The notes: a model not told the origin generated them from the sequence alone. A stretch of DNA of 64,000 nt from Actinomycetes bacterium (GCA_029779645.1 JAKPAC010000012.1:186001-250000); one strand, 5' to 3'; shown: positions 36,906-47,112, numbered from the stretch's first letter. Translations and numbers: made by a program.

Positions 36906-37316
36906 TCAGGAGGTGCGCGAGACGCGCCCCAGCACACCGTTGACGAACGAGCCCGACTCGTCGGTCGAGAACTCCTTCGCGAGCGTGACGGCCTCGTCGA
37001 TGGCGACGGCCGCCGGCACCTCGTCGTTGTAGAGCATCTCCCAGATCGCGATGCGCAGCACGGCGCGATCGACGGCCGGCATCCGCGCGATCGTCCAGTC
37101 TCTGGAGTAGGTGGCGATCAGCTCGTCGATGGCATCGCGGTGATCGATCACGCCGTCGACGATCTCGCGGGCGTAGAGCCACGACGACTCGCGGGACGGC
37201 TCGCTCGCCGCGCGCCTGGCCTCGGCTGCGAGGATGACGCCGGGCTCCTCGAGCCGGACGTCGGCCTGGAACAGGATGTCGAGGGCGCGCTTGCGCGCCT
37301 TGGTGCGTGCGCTCAT
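36906..37316 (-). CDS. nusB: transcription antitermination factor NusB
   Basis: Binds boxA RNA with S10 (NusE) to support rRNA antitermination. The 136-residue all-helical protein shows KARKRALDILFQADVR at the N-terminus, RDWTIARMPAVDRAVLRIAIWEML in the middle, and AVAIDEAVTLAKEFSTDESGSFVNGVLGRV at the end, all typical of NusB. It lies 15 bases after efp, probably on the same message. Confidence 0.96.
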   Translation of the reverse strand: MSARTKARKRALDILFQADVRLEEPGVILAAEARRAASEPSRESSWLYAREIVDGVIDHRDAIDELIATYSRDWTIARMPAVDRAVLRIAIWEMLYNDEVPAAVAIDEAVTLAKEFSTDESGSFVNGVLGRVSRTS

Positions 37317-37331
37317 CGGCTGCGCCGCTGA

Positions 37332-37892
37332 CTAGTTGACGCGGCCGAGGTAGTCGCCCGTGCGGGTGTCGACCTTGACCTTCGTGCCGGTCTCGAGGAA
37401 GAGGGGCACCTGGATCTCGTAGCCGGTCTCGACGGTGGCGGGCTTGGTGCCGGCCGAGGAGCGGTCGCCCTGGAGACCCGGCTCGGTGTAGGTGATCTCG
37501 AGCACGACGGACGCCGGCAGGTCGATGTACAGCGGGTTGCCGTTGTGCAGGGCGATCGTGACCGGCTGGCTCTCCAGCAGGAAGTTCGCGGCGTCGCCGA
37601 CGACGACGTCGCTGACGGTGATCTGGTCGTAGTCCTGCGTGTCCATGAACACGAAGCCGTCGCCGTCGGCGTAGAGGTAGGTGAAGTCGCGGCGGTCGAC
37701 GTTCTCGATCTCGACCTTGGCGCCGGCGTTGAAGGTGCGGTCGACCGACTTGCCGGTGACCACGTTCTTCAGCTTGGTGCGCACGAACGCACCGCCCTTG
37801 CCGGGCTTCACGTGCTGGAACTCGACGACGTTCCAAAGCTGGCCGTCGATGCTGAGGACGACGCCATTCTTGATGTCTGCGGTGGAAGCCAT
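37332..37892 (-). CDS. efp: translation elongation factor P
   Basis: Relieves ribosome stalling at polyproline stretches. The 186-residue three-domain protein has the KOW-like N-terminal domain with the tip loop [15 protein letters not shown], Lys32 at the tip, then the two OB domains ending GDYLGRVN. Actinobacterial EF-P is reported to work without lysine modification and typically has a PGKGP loop; here the last residue is Gly. ATG start at 37892. Upstream is an 85-base gap to aroQ with a possible -10 (TAGTAT) but no clear -35. Confidence 0.96.
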   Translation of the reverse strand: MASTADIKNGVVLSIDGQLWNVVEFQHVKPGKGGAFVRTKLKNVVTGKSVDRTFNAGAKVEIENVDRRDFTYLYADGDGFVFMDTQDYDQITVSDVVVGDAANFLLESQPVTIALHNGNPLYIDLPASVVLEITYTEPGLQGDRSSAGTKPATVETGYEIQVPLFLETGTKVKVDTRTGDYLGRVN

Positions 37893-37977
37893 GGGAGTAT
37901 CCGATTCCGTTCTAGGTGTGAAGATTTCGGTGCGCGATGCGGGTCGACGCGAACGCGCGACATTTCATACTACGTGC

Positions 37978-38427
37978 TCAGTCCGTGCCGGTGCCTGTGA
38001 CCAGGCCGATGAGCCGTGCAGTCGCCAGCGCATATCCGGCGATCCCCTCGCCGATCACATGCACGGCGGCGACATCGGCGACATAGGAATGATGGCGGAA
38101 GGCCTCGCGCTCGTACACGTTCGAGATGTGCACCTCGGCGACGGGGAGCGCCACCCCCGAGAGCGCATCGCGCAGCACCACCGAGGTGTGCGTGAGTCCG
38201 CCCGGATTGATCACGATGCCGGCGCACGTCGTGCGCGCCGCGTGGATCGCGTCGATGAGCACGCCCTCGTGGTTGCTCTGCACCGCCTCGACCTCGAACC
38301 CGCCCGCGGCTGCGGTGGCGCGCACCAGCGCCTCGACGTCGGCGAGCGTCTCGTGACCGTACACCTCCGGCTCCCGAATCCCGAGCAGGTTGAGGTTGGG
38401 GCCGTTGACCAGCAGAATCGTCGCCAT
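37978..38427 (-). CDS. aroQ: 3-dehydroquinate dehydratase, type II
   Basis: Third step of the shikimate pathway. The 149-residue protein has [20 protein letters not shown] with the catalytic Tyr and Arg region, [30 protein letters not shown] and the His-containing [13 protein letters not shown]. The length and motifs define the dodecameric type II form. It follows aroB by 25 bases, so it is probably the last gene of the aro group or is shared with efp. Confidence 0.96.
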   Translation of the reverse strand: MATILLVNGPNLNLLGIREPEVYGHETLADVEALVRATAAAGGFEVEAVQSNHEGVLIDAIHAARTTCAGIVINPGGLTHTSVVLRDALSGVALPVAEVHISNVYEREAFRHHSYVADVAAVHVIGEGIAGYALATARLIGLVTGTGTD

Positions 38428-38452
38428 CAGTGTCTCCTTGCTCCGCGAGGGC

Positions 38453-39559
38453 TCAGTCGCCGATCTCCTGGTAGGCGGCGAACAGCAGCGACTCGTCCGG
38501 CGCCGACATCACGCTCGGGCGCGCGATGTCGTCGAGGACGATGAAGCGCAGCATGCCGCTGCGGGTCTTCTTGTCGCGCTGCATGGTCGCCAGCAGCGTC
38601 GGCCAGCGCCCCGCCGGGTAGCTGGTGGGGAGCGTGAGCGATTCGAGGATGGCGCGGTGGCGCTGCACGGCCTCGTCGCTGAGCCGGCCGGCGAGCCGCG
38701 AGAGCTCGGCGGCGAAGACCATGCCGATCGCCACGGCGGCGCCGTGCCTCCAGCGGTAGCGCTCCGCGTGCTCGATCGCGTGGCCGAGGGTGTGCCCGTA
38801 GTTGAGGATCTCGCGCAGGCCGGCCTCGCGGAAGTCCTCCCCCACGACCTCGGCCTTCATCGCGATGGCGAGCTCGATGCAGCGACGGAACTGCGCCGCC
38901 GCCGGATCGGTCGCGGCATCCACATCGGCCTCGAGGATGTCGAGGATCTCGGGGCGCGCGATGAAGCCCGCCTTCACGATCTCGGCGAAGCCGGCGAGGA
39001 TCTCGTTGCGCGGCAGCGTGTCGAGCAGCTCGAGGTCGACCACGACCGCTGCGGGCGCCCAGAACGCGCCCACGAGGTTCTTGCCCTCGTTCGTGTTGAT
39101 GCCCGTCTTGCCGCCGACGGCCGCGTCGACCATGCCGAGCACCGAGGTGGGCACCTGCACGATCTTCACGCCGCGAAGCCAGGTCGCCGCGACGAATCCG
39201 GCGAGGTCGGTCGTCGCCCCGCCGCCGAGCGCGACGACGGCGTCGTTGCGGGTGAAGTCGGCCTGGCCCATGATCTGCCAGCAGAACGCCGCGACCTCGA
39301 CGCGCTTGCCGCTCTCGGCGTCGGGCACCTCGGCGAGCAGCACCTGGCGGCCGTCGCGTGCGAGCAGCTCGCGCAGCTCGGTGGCCTTCGCGCCCATGGT
39401 CGGCGGGTGCACGAGCAGGACCTTCGAGACGTCGGCGCCGAGTGCCTCGTCGACCAGGTGCAGGATGCCGCGGCCGACGTGGATGTCGTAGCCCGGCGTG
39501 CCCGCCACGGTGATCCTGGTGGGCTCCTGCCCGGCGCTGCCGGGGTGTGCGCTGCTCAT
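38453..39559 (-). CDS. aroB: 3-dehydroquinate synthase
   Basis: Second step of the shikimate pathway: cyclises DAHP with NAD and a divalent metal. The 368-residue protein shows the NAD-binding [23 protein letters not shown], the active-site [21 protein letters not shown], the metal ligand Glu in [11 protein letters not shown], and the metal-binding [17 protein letters not shown] at 39559 overlaps the aroK stop (ATGA). A longer open frame exists upstream, but that part belongs to the aroK region. Confidence 0.97.
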   Translation of the reverse strand: MSSAHPGSAGQEPTRITVAGTPGYDIHVGRGILHLVDEALGADVSKVLLVHPPTMGAKATELRELLARDGRQVLLAEVPDAESGKRVEVAAFCWQIMGQADFTRNDAVVALGGGATTDLAGFVAATWLRGVKIVQVPTSVLGMVDAAVGGKTGINTNEGKNLVGAFWAPAAVVVDLELLDTLPRNEILAGFAEIVKAGFIARPEILDILEADVDAATDPAAAQFRRCIELAIAMKAEVVGEDFREAGLREILNYGHTLGHAIEHAERYRWRHGAAVAIGMVFAAELSRLAGRLSDEAVQRHRAILESLTLPTSYPAGRWPTLLATMQRDKKTRSGMLRFIVLDDIARPSVMSAPDESLLFAAYQEIGD

Positions 39560-40068
39560 CGTGGGTTCTCCTTGCTCCAGGCGACGATCGCGTCGACCAC
39601 TGCCTGCAGCGGTCCGTGGGACGTGTCGAACGTGACGGTCGCGACCTCTTCGTAGATCGGCTTGCGGGCGGCATAGATGCGCGCCCACTCCTCGACGCCG
39701 CTGCCGCGAAGCAGGGGCCGCGAGTCGTCGCGAAGGCGGGACGCCACGGTGCGGGCATCGACCGTCAGCAGCACCACGCGGTGGCCGGCGAGCTCGGCGC
39801 GCGTCTCGGGGTGCATCGCGGCACCCCCGCCGAGGGCGAGCACACCGGGTCGGCCGAGGGCCTCGTGGACGGCGTCGCGCTCGAGCGCCCGGAAGTACGG
39901 CTCGCCATGCTCGTCGAAGATGGCCGAGATCGCCCCGTGCTCGCGCACGATGACGGCGTCGGTGTCGGTGAACGGCACGCCGAGCGCCTTCGCGACGCGG
40001 CGGCCGATGCTCGACTTGCCGACCCCCATCGGGCCGACGAGCACGATGGCGGGCGCGTCAGCGGTCAC
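39556..40068 (-). CDS. aroK: shikimate kinase
   Basis: Phosphorylates shikimate at the 3-hydroxyl. The 170-residue P-loop kinase has Walker [10 protein letters not shown], the shikimate-binding DTD (TDTDAVI), the glycine-rich GGGAAM, and the lid Arg in [15 protein letters not shown] start at 40068, inside the end of aroC (11-base overlap), and its stop overlaps the aroB ATG, so aroC-aroK-aroB are translationally coupled. Confidence 0.95.
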   Translation of the reverse strand: MTADAPAIVLVGPMGVGKSSIGRRVAKALGVPFTDTDAVIVREHGAISAIFDEHGEPYFRALERDAVHEALGRPGVLALGGGAAMHPETRAELAGHRVVLLTVDARTVASRLRDDSRPLLRGSGVEEWARIYAARKPIYEEVATVTFDTSHGPLQAVVDAIVAWSKENPR

Positions 40069-41281
40069 TGTCGAGCAGCGCCGCGTCCGAGGCCGAGGCG
40101 GTGCGCAGCGACGCGGGGATCGCCGCGAGGTAGCTCTCGAGGTTGCGACGGGTCTCGCCGACCGAGTCGCCCCCGAACTTCTCGAGGAAGGCGCCCGCCA
40201 GCACGATGGCGGTCATCGCCTCGGCGACCACGCCCGCGGCGGGCACCGCGCACACGTCGGAGCGCTGGTGGTGCGCGCCCGAGGCCTCGCCCGTGGCGAC
40301 GTCGACCGTGCGCAGCGCGCGGGGCACCGTCGCGATCGGCTTCATGCCGGCGCGCACGCGCAGCACGGTGCCGGTGCTCATCCCGCCCTCGGTGCCGCCC
40401 GCGCGATCGCTCGATCGGGTCAGGCCCTGCTCGGTGACGAAGAGCTCGTCATGGGCGGCGGAGCCGCGGCGGGTCGTGGTGAGGAATCCGTCTCCCACCT
40501 CGACGCCCTTGATCGCCTGGATGCTCATCAGCGCCTGGGCGAGCTGGCCATCGAGGCGGCGATCCCAGTGCACGTGCGACCCGAGCCCGGGCGGCAGGCC
40601 GTAGGCGAGCACCTCGACGATGCCGCCGAGCGTGTCGCCCGCCTTGTGCGCGTCGTCGACCTCGGCGACCATGCGCTCGGAGGTCTCGGGGTGGAAGCAG
40701 CGCAGCGGGTCGGCGTCGAGCGCGGCGACGTCCGCCGGGCCGGGCAGCGGCGCGTCCTCGGGTGCGCGAACCGGGCCGATCGAGAGCGTGTGGCTGACCA
40801 GCTGCACGCCGAGCTCGGCGAGGAAGGCGCGGGCGACGGCGCCGAGGGCCACGCGCGCGGCCGTCTCTCGGGCGCTCGCGCGCTCGAGGATGGGGCGCGC
40901 CTCGTCGAAGTCGTACTTCTGCATGCCGACGAGGTCGGCGTGCCCCGGCCGCGGGCGCGTGAGGGCGGCGCCGCGGCCTCGCGAGCGGTCGGTGAGCTCG
41001 ACGGGCTCGGCGCTCATCACCTCGGTCCACTTGGGCCACTCGGTGTTGCCGATGCGAATCGCGATCGGGCTGCCGATCGTGCGACCGTGCACGACGCCGG
41101 CCGAGAGCGTGAGCTCGTCTGCCTCGAACTTCATCCGCGAGCCGCGGCCGTAGCCGAGCTTCCTGCGGTTGAGATCGGCCTGGATGGCGTCGATCGACAC
41201 GGGGACGCCGGAGGGCAGACCCTCCATGATTGTGACGAGTTCGGGTCCGTGGGACTCCCCCGCCGTGAGCACGCGAAGCAT
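40058..41281 (-). CDS. aroC: chorismate synthase
   Basis: Final step to chorismate, using reduced FMN. With the ATG at 41281 ([16 protein letters not shown]) the protein has 407 residues. It shows [65 protein letters not shown] and [10 protein letters not shown], which cover the FMN and substrate site. Two further ATGs lie 3 and 4 codons upstream (41290, 41293); the family N-terminus favours 41281 but ribosome-site evidence is weak. It lies 72 bases after aroE. Confidence 0.95.
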   Translation of the reverse strand: MLRVLTAGESHGPELVTIMEGLPSGVPVSIDAIQADLNRRKLGYGRGSRMKFEADELTLSAGVVHGRTIGSPIAIRIGNTEWPKWTEVMSAEPVELTDRSRGRGAALTRPRPGHADLVGMQKYDFDEARPILERASARETAARVALGAVARAFLAELGVQLVSHTLSIGPVRAPEDAPLPGPADVAALDADPLRCFHPETSERMVAEVDDAHKAGDTLGGIVEVLAYGLPPGLGSHVHWDRRLDGQLAQALMSIQAIKGVEVGDGFLTTTRRGSAAHDELFVTEQGLTRSSDRAGGTEGGMSTGTVLRVRAGMKPIATVPRALRTVDVATGEASGAHHQRSDVCAVPAAGVVAEAMTAIVLAGAFLEKFGGDSVGETRRNLESYLAAIPASLRTASASDAALLDSDR

Positions 41282-41353
41282 GTGCCCCATCATCCCATAA
41301 GCGCGGCCACCGTGACGTCGCGCGGCGCGCCCGGCGGCCCCGCCCGGCGGCGG

Positions 41354-42214
41354 TCAGTCGCTCAGGCCCACCACTGCGCGCATCGCCGCGCGCGCCGCCT
41401 GCTCCTGCGGGAGCGGCGCGGCGACATCGCCCGTGACGAAGATCCGCACCTGCAGCAGCGCCTGTTCGACGAGCATCGAGAGCCCCGAGGACGCGGGCGC
41501 GCCGTGTGCCTGCCAGCGCGCCGCCAGCGAGCTCGGCCAGGGCGAGTAGGCGACGTCGAGCAGCGTCCCGCCGGCAGTCGCGAGCGCGTCAGCCGTGGCG
41601 TCCGGGAGGTTCGTTCCGCCGGGCAGCGTGCCCACCGTCACATCGACCTTCGCCGGGGCGGACGCGCCCAGCTGCGCCGTCGTGACGACGGCGCCCTGCC
41701 GCGCGCCGAGGGCGACGAGCGGCGCGGCCTTCTGCGGGCTGCGCGCGACGACCTCGATGCGCCGGGCGCCGAGCTCGACCAGGGCGACGAGCGCGGATGC
41801 CGCGGTCGCGCCGGCGCCGATGATCCGGGCCGCGCCCGGCCCGTCGATGCCCTCGCCGCGCAGGGCCCGGGCGAGCCCGCCGACGTCGGTGTTGTAGCCG
41901 CGCGGCCCGTCGGGGCCGAGCAGGAGCGTGTTGACCGCTCCCGTGAGGGCGGCGTGCCGGTCGCGCGTGGCCGCTGCGGTGAACGCCGCCTCCTTCAGCG
42001 GCATGGTGAGCGAGAGCCCGCGCCACGAGGCATCCAGCCCCCCGAGTGCGGACGCGAAGCCGGCCGCATCGACCCGCCGGCGGCCGTAGCACCAATCGAG
42101 GCCGAGCACCGCGTATGCGGCCGCGTGCAGATCGGGCGAGCGGCTGTGGTCGATGGGGTCGCCCCAGACCGCGAGATTGGTGTCGATGCCGCCGCTCGTG
42201 CGGGTGTTCGTCAT
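41354..42214 (-). CDS. aroE: shikimate dehydrogenase
   Basis: Reduces 3-dehydroshikimate with NADPH. The 286-residue protein has the shikimate-binding IDHSRSPDLHAAAY, the catalytic Lys in LTMPLKEAAFTAA, Asn in LTGAVNTLL and Asp in GYNTDVGGLARAL. The NADPH-binding IIGAGATAASALVAL follows. Slightly degenerate in the cofactor loop (VVARSPQKA), which might affect NADP versus NAD choice. It starts 4 bases past mltG. Confidence 0.93.
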   Translation of the reverse strand: MTNTRTSGGIDTNLAVWGDPIDHSRSPDLHAAAYAVLGLDWCYGRRRVDAAGFASALGGLDASWRGLSLTMPLKEAAFTAAATRDRHAALTGAVNTLLLGPDGPRGYNTDVGGLARALRGEGIDGPGAARIIGAGATAASALVALVELGARRIEVVARSPQKAAPLVALGARQGAVVTTAQLGASAPAKVDVTVGTLPGGTNLPDATADALATAGGTLLDVAYSPWPSSLAARWQAHGAPASSGLSMLVEQALLQVRIFVTGDVAAPLPQEQAARAAMRAVVGLSD

Positions 42215-42218
42215 CGCG

Positions 42219-43697
42219 TCAGCACCCCGCGTCCGGGTTGTCGCGGCACCACTGGATCCACTGCTTGCGCGCGGCCTCGTGCTCGGCGGCGGTGGTGGTG
42301 AAGACGGTCTCGCCGGTGTTGAGGTTGACCGTCACGAAGTAGTACCAGGGGCCGTCGACGGGGTGCGCCGCCGCCTCGATCGCGAGGTCGCCGGGGTTGG
42401 CGATCGGGCCGATCGGCAGGCCGGGGTGCACGTAGGTGTTCCACGGGTTGGGGTCGCGCAGCGCCGCGCCGGAGGAGCTCACGCTGCCGTCGTGCATCTC
42501 GCCGTAGCCGTACTGGGCGGTCGAGTCCATCTGCAGCAGGCCGAAGGTCTCGGTGTTGCCCGGCTGCAGGCGGTTCTCGATCACGCGCGAGACCTTGAAG
42601 AAGTCGTCCGAGAAGCGCGCCTCGCGCTGCACGATCGAGGCGATCGTGAGGATGCGCTGCCGATCCTCGACGGCGACGCCGGCATTGTTCAGCGAGGTCA
42701 CGGCGCGGTCGATCATGGCCTGCACCACCTCGGTCGCGGTCACCCCGGGGTTGAAGGTGTAGCGCGCCGGAAACAGCCAGCCCTCGAGCGAGTCGGCCTT
42801 GATCGAGTACGCCGACGGATCGGCGACCGCGGCCTCGAGCTCGGCGAGCGGGATCCCGAGATCCTCGGCGAGGATCGGCAGCGTCTGCGCGACCGTCAGG
42901 CCCTCGCGCACCAGCGTGCTCGCCTCGGAGCGGCTCGCGGGATCCTGCAGCGCGGCGAGGGCGGCCGCGGCGGTCATCCGGGTCTGCAGGGTGTACACGC
43001 CGGGGTAGAACACCGGCTGCTCGGGCATCTTCAGCAGGAGCTCGTAGAGCGCGTCCGGCGTCTTGATGACGCCCGCCGCGGCGAGCGTGCGCGAGATGGC
43101 GAGGCCGTTGTCGCCCTCGCTGATCTCGACGATCGCCTCGCCGCTCGCGAGCCCGGGCTCGAAGTCGGTGGGCTCCTGCCAGCCGAGCACCTTGCGGATC
43201 TGCGGCTCGTAGGTGCTCCACGCCCACACGCCCGCGCCGCCGATGCCGGCCAGCAGCGCGACGACGATGCCGAGGGCGATCCACTTGCCCTTGCCGCCGC
43301 GTCGGCGCCCCGCCCGCCCCGAGCCGTCCGCGCCGGAGACGGATTCGGCGTCGGCCGCGAGCAGCTCGTCGAGGGTGAGGGCGGATGCCGCGTCCCCCGC
43401 GGCGCGCGGCGCTTCGGCGTCCGGGGCCGGGCGCGCGCCATCGGCGGTCGTCTCGCTCGGCGTGCGCTGCCGCGCGCCGCTCTGCCCGGCGTCCGAGCCC
43501 TGCGCCGCGGCCGACCCGGGTTCCCCGTCCGATCCGGGCTCCCCGTCCGACCCCTGCGCCGCGGCGCGCGCCTCGCGGCGCGAGGCCGGCTGACCTCCAG
43601 GCGCCGCGTCGGCGCCCGGCTGCGCGGCGCGCGGGTCGGGCAGGTCGCCGAACACGTCGGTGAAGTCGTCGTCGGGCGGCGTCGACTTGTCGGTCAT
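42219..43697 (-). CDS. mltG: endolytic murein transglycosylase MltG
   Basis: Cleaves nascent glycan strands outside the membrane and limits their length. The 492-residue protein has a cytosolic N-terminal region of about 135 residues that is low-complexity (Ala, Gly, Ser, Asp, Pro), one membrane helix (about 139-161), a LysM-like subdomain and the YceG catalytic domain. The catalytic Glu359 lies in TIASIVQREA, aligned with E. coli Glu218 from memory. The end reads CRDNPDAGC. Its coding DNA contains a short GC-rich repeat (about 43,502-43,560) encoding GSDGEPGSDGEPG. It lies 32 bases past ruvX. Confidence 0.93.
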   Translation of the reverse strand: MTDKSTPPDDDFTDVFGDLPDPRAAQPGADAAPGGQPASRREARAAAQGSDGEPGSDGEPGSAAAQGSDAGQSGARQRTPSETTADGARPAPDAEAPRAAGDAASALTLDELLAADAESVSGADGSGRAGRRRGGKGKWIALGIVVALLAGIGGAGVWAWSTYEPQIRKVLGWQEPTDFEPGLASGEAIVEISEGDNGLAISRTLAAAGVIKTPDALYELLLKMPEQPVFYPGVYTLQTRMTAAAALAALQDPASRSEASTLVREGLTVAQTLPILAEDLGIPLAELEAAVADPSAYSIKADSLEGWLFPARYTFNPGVTATEVVQAMIDRAVTSLNNAGVAVEDRQRILTIASIVQREARFSDDFFKVSRVIENRLQPGNTETFGLLQMDSTAQYGYGEMHDGSVSSSGAALRDPNPWNTYVHPGLPIGPIANPGDLAIEAAAHPVDGPWYYFVTVNLNTGETVFTTTAAEHEAARKQWIQWCRDNPDAGC

Positions 43698-43729
43698 GCG
43701 GTCAGCTCCGTCTGGTCAGCGCGGAAGTG

Positions 43730-44251
43730 CTACGCGCCGTCCGCCTCGGCGGGTTCGGCGACGTCGCCTGGTGGTGGGGTGTGCAGGGTCTCGCCGAGCG
43801 GGGTGCCGGTGAGCTTCTCGGTGTCGATCGCGTGCTGCAGGAGCACGACGGCGGCAACCTGATCCACAATGCTACGAGACGAACGCTGGGATCTTCCCGC
43901 ACCACGCAGCGCGGAATGCGCCGTGACCGTGCTCAGCCGCTCGTCGACGAGCCGCACCGGCTGCACTCCCCCGGCCGCGTGCCACGCGGCGGCGAGCAGT
44001 CCGGCGAACTCGCGAGCGTCCGCCGTCGAGGGCGTCTCCCCGCCGGACATGCCCAGCGGCAGGCCGACGACGAGCTCGAACGCCTCGTGCTCGAGGGCGA
44101 TCGCGATGATCCTCGCGACCGGGTCGCCCTTCGCCCGCGGAACCGTCTCGACCGGGGTCGCCAGCATCCCGTGCATGTCGCAGCGCGCGACGCCGATGCG
44201 CGCCTTGCCGACGTCGACGCCAATGCGCACGCCGGGACGGAAGCCGCTCAC
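43730..44251 (-). CDS. ruvX: RuvX/YqgF RNase H-like nuclease
   Basis: Putative Holliday junction resolvase also linked to 16S rRNA maturation. The 173-residue RNase H-fold protein has the first catalytic Asp in RIGVDVGKARIGVA, then VVGLPLGMSGGETPST, a Glu in LVDERLSTVTA, and the last Asp in SIVDQVAAVVLLQ. A Pro/Asp-rich tail of about 20 residues follows the core. GTG start overlaps the alaS stop. Confidence 0.92.
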   Translation of the reverse strand: MSGFRPGVRIGVDVGKARIGVARCDMHGMLATPVETVPRAKGDPVARIIAIALEHEAFELVVGLPLGMSGGETPSTADAREFAGLLAAAWHAAGGVQPVRLVDERLSTVTAHSALRGAGRSQRSSRSIVDQVAAVVLLQHAIDTEKLTGTPLGETLHTPPPGDVAEPAEADGA

Positions 44252-46914
44252 GCGCCCGTCGCCGCCAGCCCCAGCGCGACCGAGTCGAGCGCGTCGGCGA
44301 GCTTCGCCGCGTCCGTGCCGCCGCCCTGGGCGACGTCGTCGCGTCCTCCCCCGCCGCCGCCGAGCACGCCGGCCGCGCCCTTCGCGAGGGCGCCGGCCTT
44401 CGCGCCGCGGCCGCGCGCGGCCTCGTTGGTGGCGACGATCACGACGGGTCGCTCGCCCACGACGGCGCCGAGGGCGACGACCGCGGCCTCGGTGCCGAGC
44501 TTGTCGCGCACGCCCAGCACGAGCGAGCGCAGGTCGTCGGCCGAGCCGACGGTGCCGAGCGAGTCAGCGACCAGCGCCACGCCGCCCGCGCGCGACGCGC
44601 CGGCGGCCAGCGCGGGCACGCGCTCCATCAGGGCTCGCGCCTCGAACGCGGCGATCTTCTTCTCGGCGGCACGCAGGTTCGCGGTGAGCTCCGCGATGCG
44701 CTGCGGCAGCTGCTCGCGCGGCGTCTTCAGCGAGGAGGTGAGCGCCCCGACGATCGCCCGCTCGGCGGCGAGCTCACGGAACGCCTCCATGCCGACCAGC
44801 GACTCGATGCGCCGGTTCGAGGCACCGACCGACTGCTCGCCGACGACGCTGATCAGGCCGATCTCGGCGGTGGATCCGACGTGCGTGCCCGCGCAGAGCT
44901 CGCGCGACCACGGGCCGCCGATGTCGACCATGCGCACGGTGTCGCCGTACTTCTCGCCGAACAGCGCCATCGCGCCGAGCTCCTTGGCCTCGGCGATGGG
45001 CAGCACGCGCGTGGTGACGGCGAAATTCTCGCGCACCGCGTTGTTCGCCACCTCCTCGATCTCGCTGCGGGTCTCTGCCGAGAGCGCCTCGCTCCAGCTG
45101 AAGTCGAGACGCAGGTAGCCGGCCTTGTTGAACGAGCCGGACTGGTTCGCGCTCTTGCCGAGGATCTCGTGGATCGCGGCGTGCACGATGTGCGTGCCCG
45201 AGTGGGCCTGCGTGGCGCCGCGACGATTGGATGCGTCGACCACCGTCGTCGCGGCGGCATCCACCGCCACCTCGCCCGCCGTGACCTGCACCATGTGGCT
45301 GACCAGCCCCGGGACCGGCTTCTGCACGTCGAGCACCTCGAGCTCGAAGCCCGGGCCCACGATCAGGCCCTTGTCTGCCGCCTGCCCGCCGGCCTCGGCG
45401 TAGAGGGTGGTCTCGGCGAGGATGACCTCCGCGATCTGCCCCTCGCCGGCACGATCGACCGAGACGCCGTCGACGAGGATGCCCAGGACCCGAGACTGGG
45501 TCTCGAGCTCGGTGTAGCCCACGAACTCGGTCTCGCCGAGCGCGCGGAACTCGCGGTACACGCTGTGGTCGGCGAGCGTGCGGCGCTTGGAGAGCGCGTC
45601 GGCCTTCGCACGATCGCGCTGCGCCTGCATCAGCTCGTTGAATGCGACGCGGTCGACGCTGAGCCCCGCCTCCTCCGCGATCTCGAGCGTGAGCTCGATG
45701 GGGAAGCCGTAGGTGTCGTGCAGCAGGAAGGCCTGGGGGCCGCCGAGCGCCGCATCGCCGCTGGCGCGGGTCGCGGTGAGCGCCTCGTCGAGGATGTGCG
45801 AGCCGGCGGCGAGGGTGCGCAGGAAGGTCTGCTCCTCGGCCAGCGCGTACTTCGAGATGCGCTCCCAGTCGGTCTCGACCTCGGGGTACGCCGACTTCAT
45901 CGCGTCGCGCGAAGCCGTGAACAGCTCGAGGAAGGTGGGTCCCTCGACGCCGAGCAGGCGCATCGCGCGGATCACGCGGCGCATGAGGCGCCGGAGGATG
46001 TAGCCGCGACCCTCGTTCGAGGGGGTGACGCCGTCGCTGAGCAGCATGAGCGACGAGCGGACGTGATCGGCGATCACGCGCATGCGCACATCGTCGGCCG
46101 CGTCGACGCCGTACTCCCGACCGCTCAGCTGCGCCGCGCGGTCGAGCACCGGACGCACCTGGTCGGTCTCGTACATGTTGTCGACGCCCTGCTTGATGAA
46201 CGCGACGCGCTCGAGGCCCATGCCGGTGTCGATGTTCTTCTTCGGCAGCTCGCCGAGGATGCGGAACTCGCTCTGGCTGCGCACATCGCCGATGGCGTAC
46301 TGCATGAACACGAGGTTCCAGATCTCGACGTAGCGGTCGTCGTCGGTGGCGGGGCCGCCGTCGACGCCGTACGCGGGGCCGCGGTCGAAGAAGATCTCCG
46401 AGCAGGGGCCGGCGGGGCCGGGCTGCCCGGTGCTCCAGTAGTTCGTGTCCTTGCCCAGGCGCTGGATCCGCTCCTCGGGCAGGCCCGCGATGCGATGCCA
46501 TAGCTCGAAGGCCTCGTCGTCGTCCTCGTAGACGGTGACCCAGAGATCCTTCGGATCGAAGCCGAGGCCCCCGTCGTCCTCAGCGCCGGTCAGCAGCTCC
46601 CAGGCGAAGGTGATGGCGCCTTCCTTGAAGTAGTCGCCGAAGGACCAGTTGCCCATCATCTGGAAGAAGGTGCCGTGACGGGGCGTCTTGCCGACCTCTT
46701 CGATGTCGTTGGTGCGCAGGCACTTCTGCAGGTCGGCCGCGCGCGGGTAGGGCGCCGGCACATCGCCGTTGAGGTACGGGATGAACGGCACCATGCCGGC
46801 GACGGTGAAGAGCAGGGTCGGGTCGTCCGACACGAGCGAAGCCGACGGCACGATGGTGTGGCCGCGCTTCTCGAAGTAGTCAAGGAATCGGCGGCTGATC
46901 TCAGCGGTCTTCAT
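44248..46914 (-). CDS. alaS: alanyl-tRNA synthetase
   Basis: Charges tRNA-Ala and edits mis-charged Ser and Gly. The 888-residue protein has the class II catalytic domain starting TAEISRRFLDYFEKRGHT with FTVAGMVPFIPYL and RPVL-type tRNA contacts. The editing domain has both zinc-site motifs, HSGTHIVH (HxxxH) and CAGTHVG (CxxxH). The C-terminal C-Ala/DHHA1 domain ends in a glycine-rich LGGGGGGRDDVAQGGG. ATG start at 46914 directly follows the stop of a small membrane protein. Confidence 0.98.
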   Translation of the reverse strand: MKTAEISRRFLDYFEKRGHTIVPSASLVSDDPTLLFTVAGMVPFIPYLNGDVPAPYPRAADLQKCLRTNDIEEVGKTPRHGTFFQMMGNWSFGDYFKEGAITFAWELLTGAEDDGGLGFDPKDLWVTVYEDDDEAFELWHRIAGLPEERIQRLGKDTNYWSTGQPGPAGPCSEIFFDRGPAYGVDGGPATDDDRYVEIWNLVFMQYAIGDVRSQSEFRILGELPKKNIDTGMGLERVAFIKQGVDNMYETDQVRPVLDRAAQLSGREYGVDAADDVRMRVIADHVRSSLMLLSDGVTPSNEGRGYILRRLMRRVIRAMRLLGVEGPTFLELFTASRDAMKSAYPEVETDWERISKYALAEEQTFLRTLAAGSHILDEALTATRASGDAALGGPQAFLLHDTYGFPIELTLEIAEEAGLSVDRVAFNELMQAQRDRAKADALSKRRTLADHSVYREFRALGETEFVGYTELETQSRVLGILVDGVSVDRAGEGQIAEVILAETTLYAEAGGQAADKGLIVGPGFELEVLDVQKPVPGLVSHMVQVTAGEVAVDAAATTVVDASNRRGATQAHSGTHIVHAAIHEILGKSANQSGSFNKAGYLRLDFSWSEALSAETRSEIEEVANNAVRENFAVTTRVLPIAEAKELGAMALFGEKYGDTVRMVDIGGPWSRELCAGTHVGSTAEIGLISVVGEQSVGASNRRIESLVGMEAFRELAAERAIVGALTSSLKTPREQLPQRIAELTANLRAAEKKIAAFEARALMERVPALAAGASRAGGVALVADSLGTVGSADDLRSLVLGVRDKLGTEAAVVALGAVVGERPVVIVATNEAARGRGAKAGALAKGAAGVLGGGGGGRDDVAQGGGTDAAKLADALDSVALGLAATGA

Positions 46915-47112
46915 TTACGGTGTTTTTTCCTCGGGAGTATCGGCGAACTTCGCCTCCTGCTCGCGATATGCGGTCGAGACGAGCTCGGAGAATTCGCCGA
47001 TTCGCGCGTCCAGCTCTGCAAACAGCTGCTGGCCACGCGCCGTCTTGTTCGCGAAATGCGCGACCACGAAGCCTCCGGCGACGCCGGCGACAAACCACAC
47101 GAGACCCTTCAT
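46915..47112 (-). CDS. small single-pass membrane protein upstream of alaS
   Basis: A 65-residue protein starting MKGLVWFVAGVAGGFVVAHF, so it has one N-terminal membrane helix, followed by a charged helix (ARGQQLFAELDARIGEFSELVSTAYREQEAKF). The ATG at 47112 has GAGGAG 6 bases upstream; the open frame extends six codons further, but that start has no ribosome site. The stop abuts the alaS ATG with no gap. Such small genes are common between rpsD and alaS in actinobacteria; function unknown. Confidence 0.75.
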   Translation of the reverse strand: MKGLVWFVAGVAGGFVVAHFANKTARGQQLFAELDARIGEFSELVSTAYREQEAKFADTPEEKTP

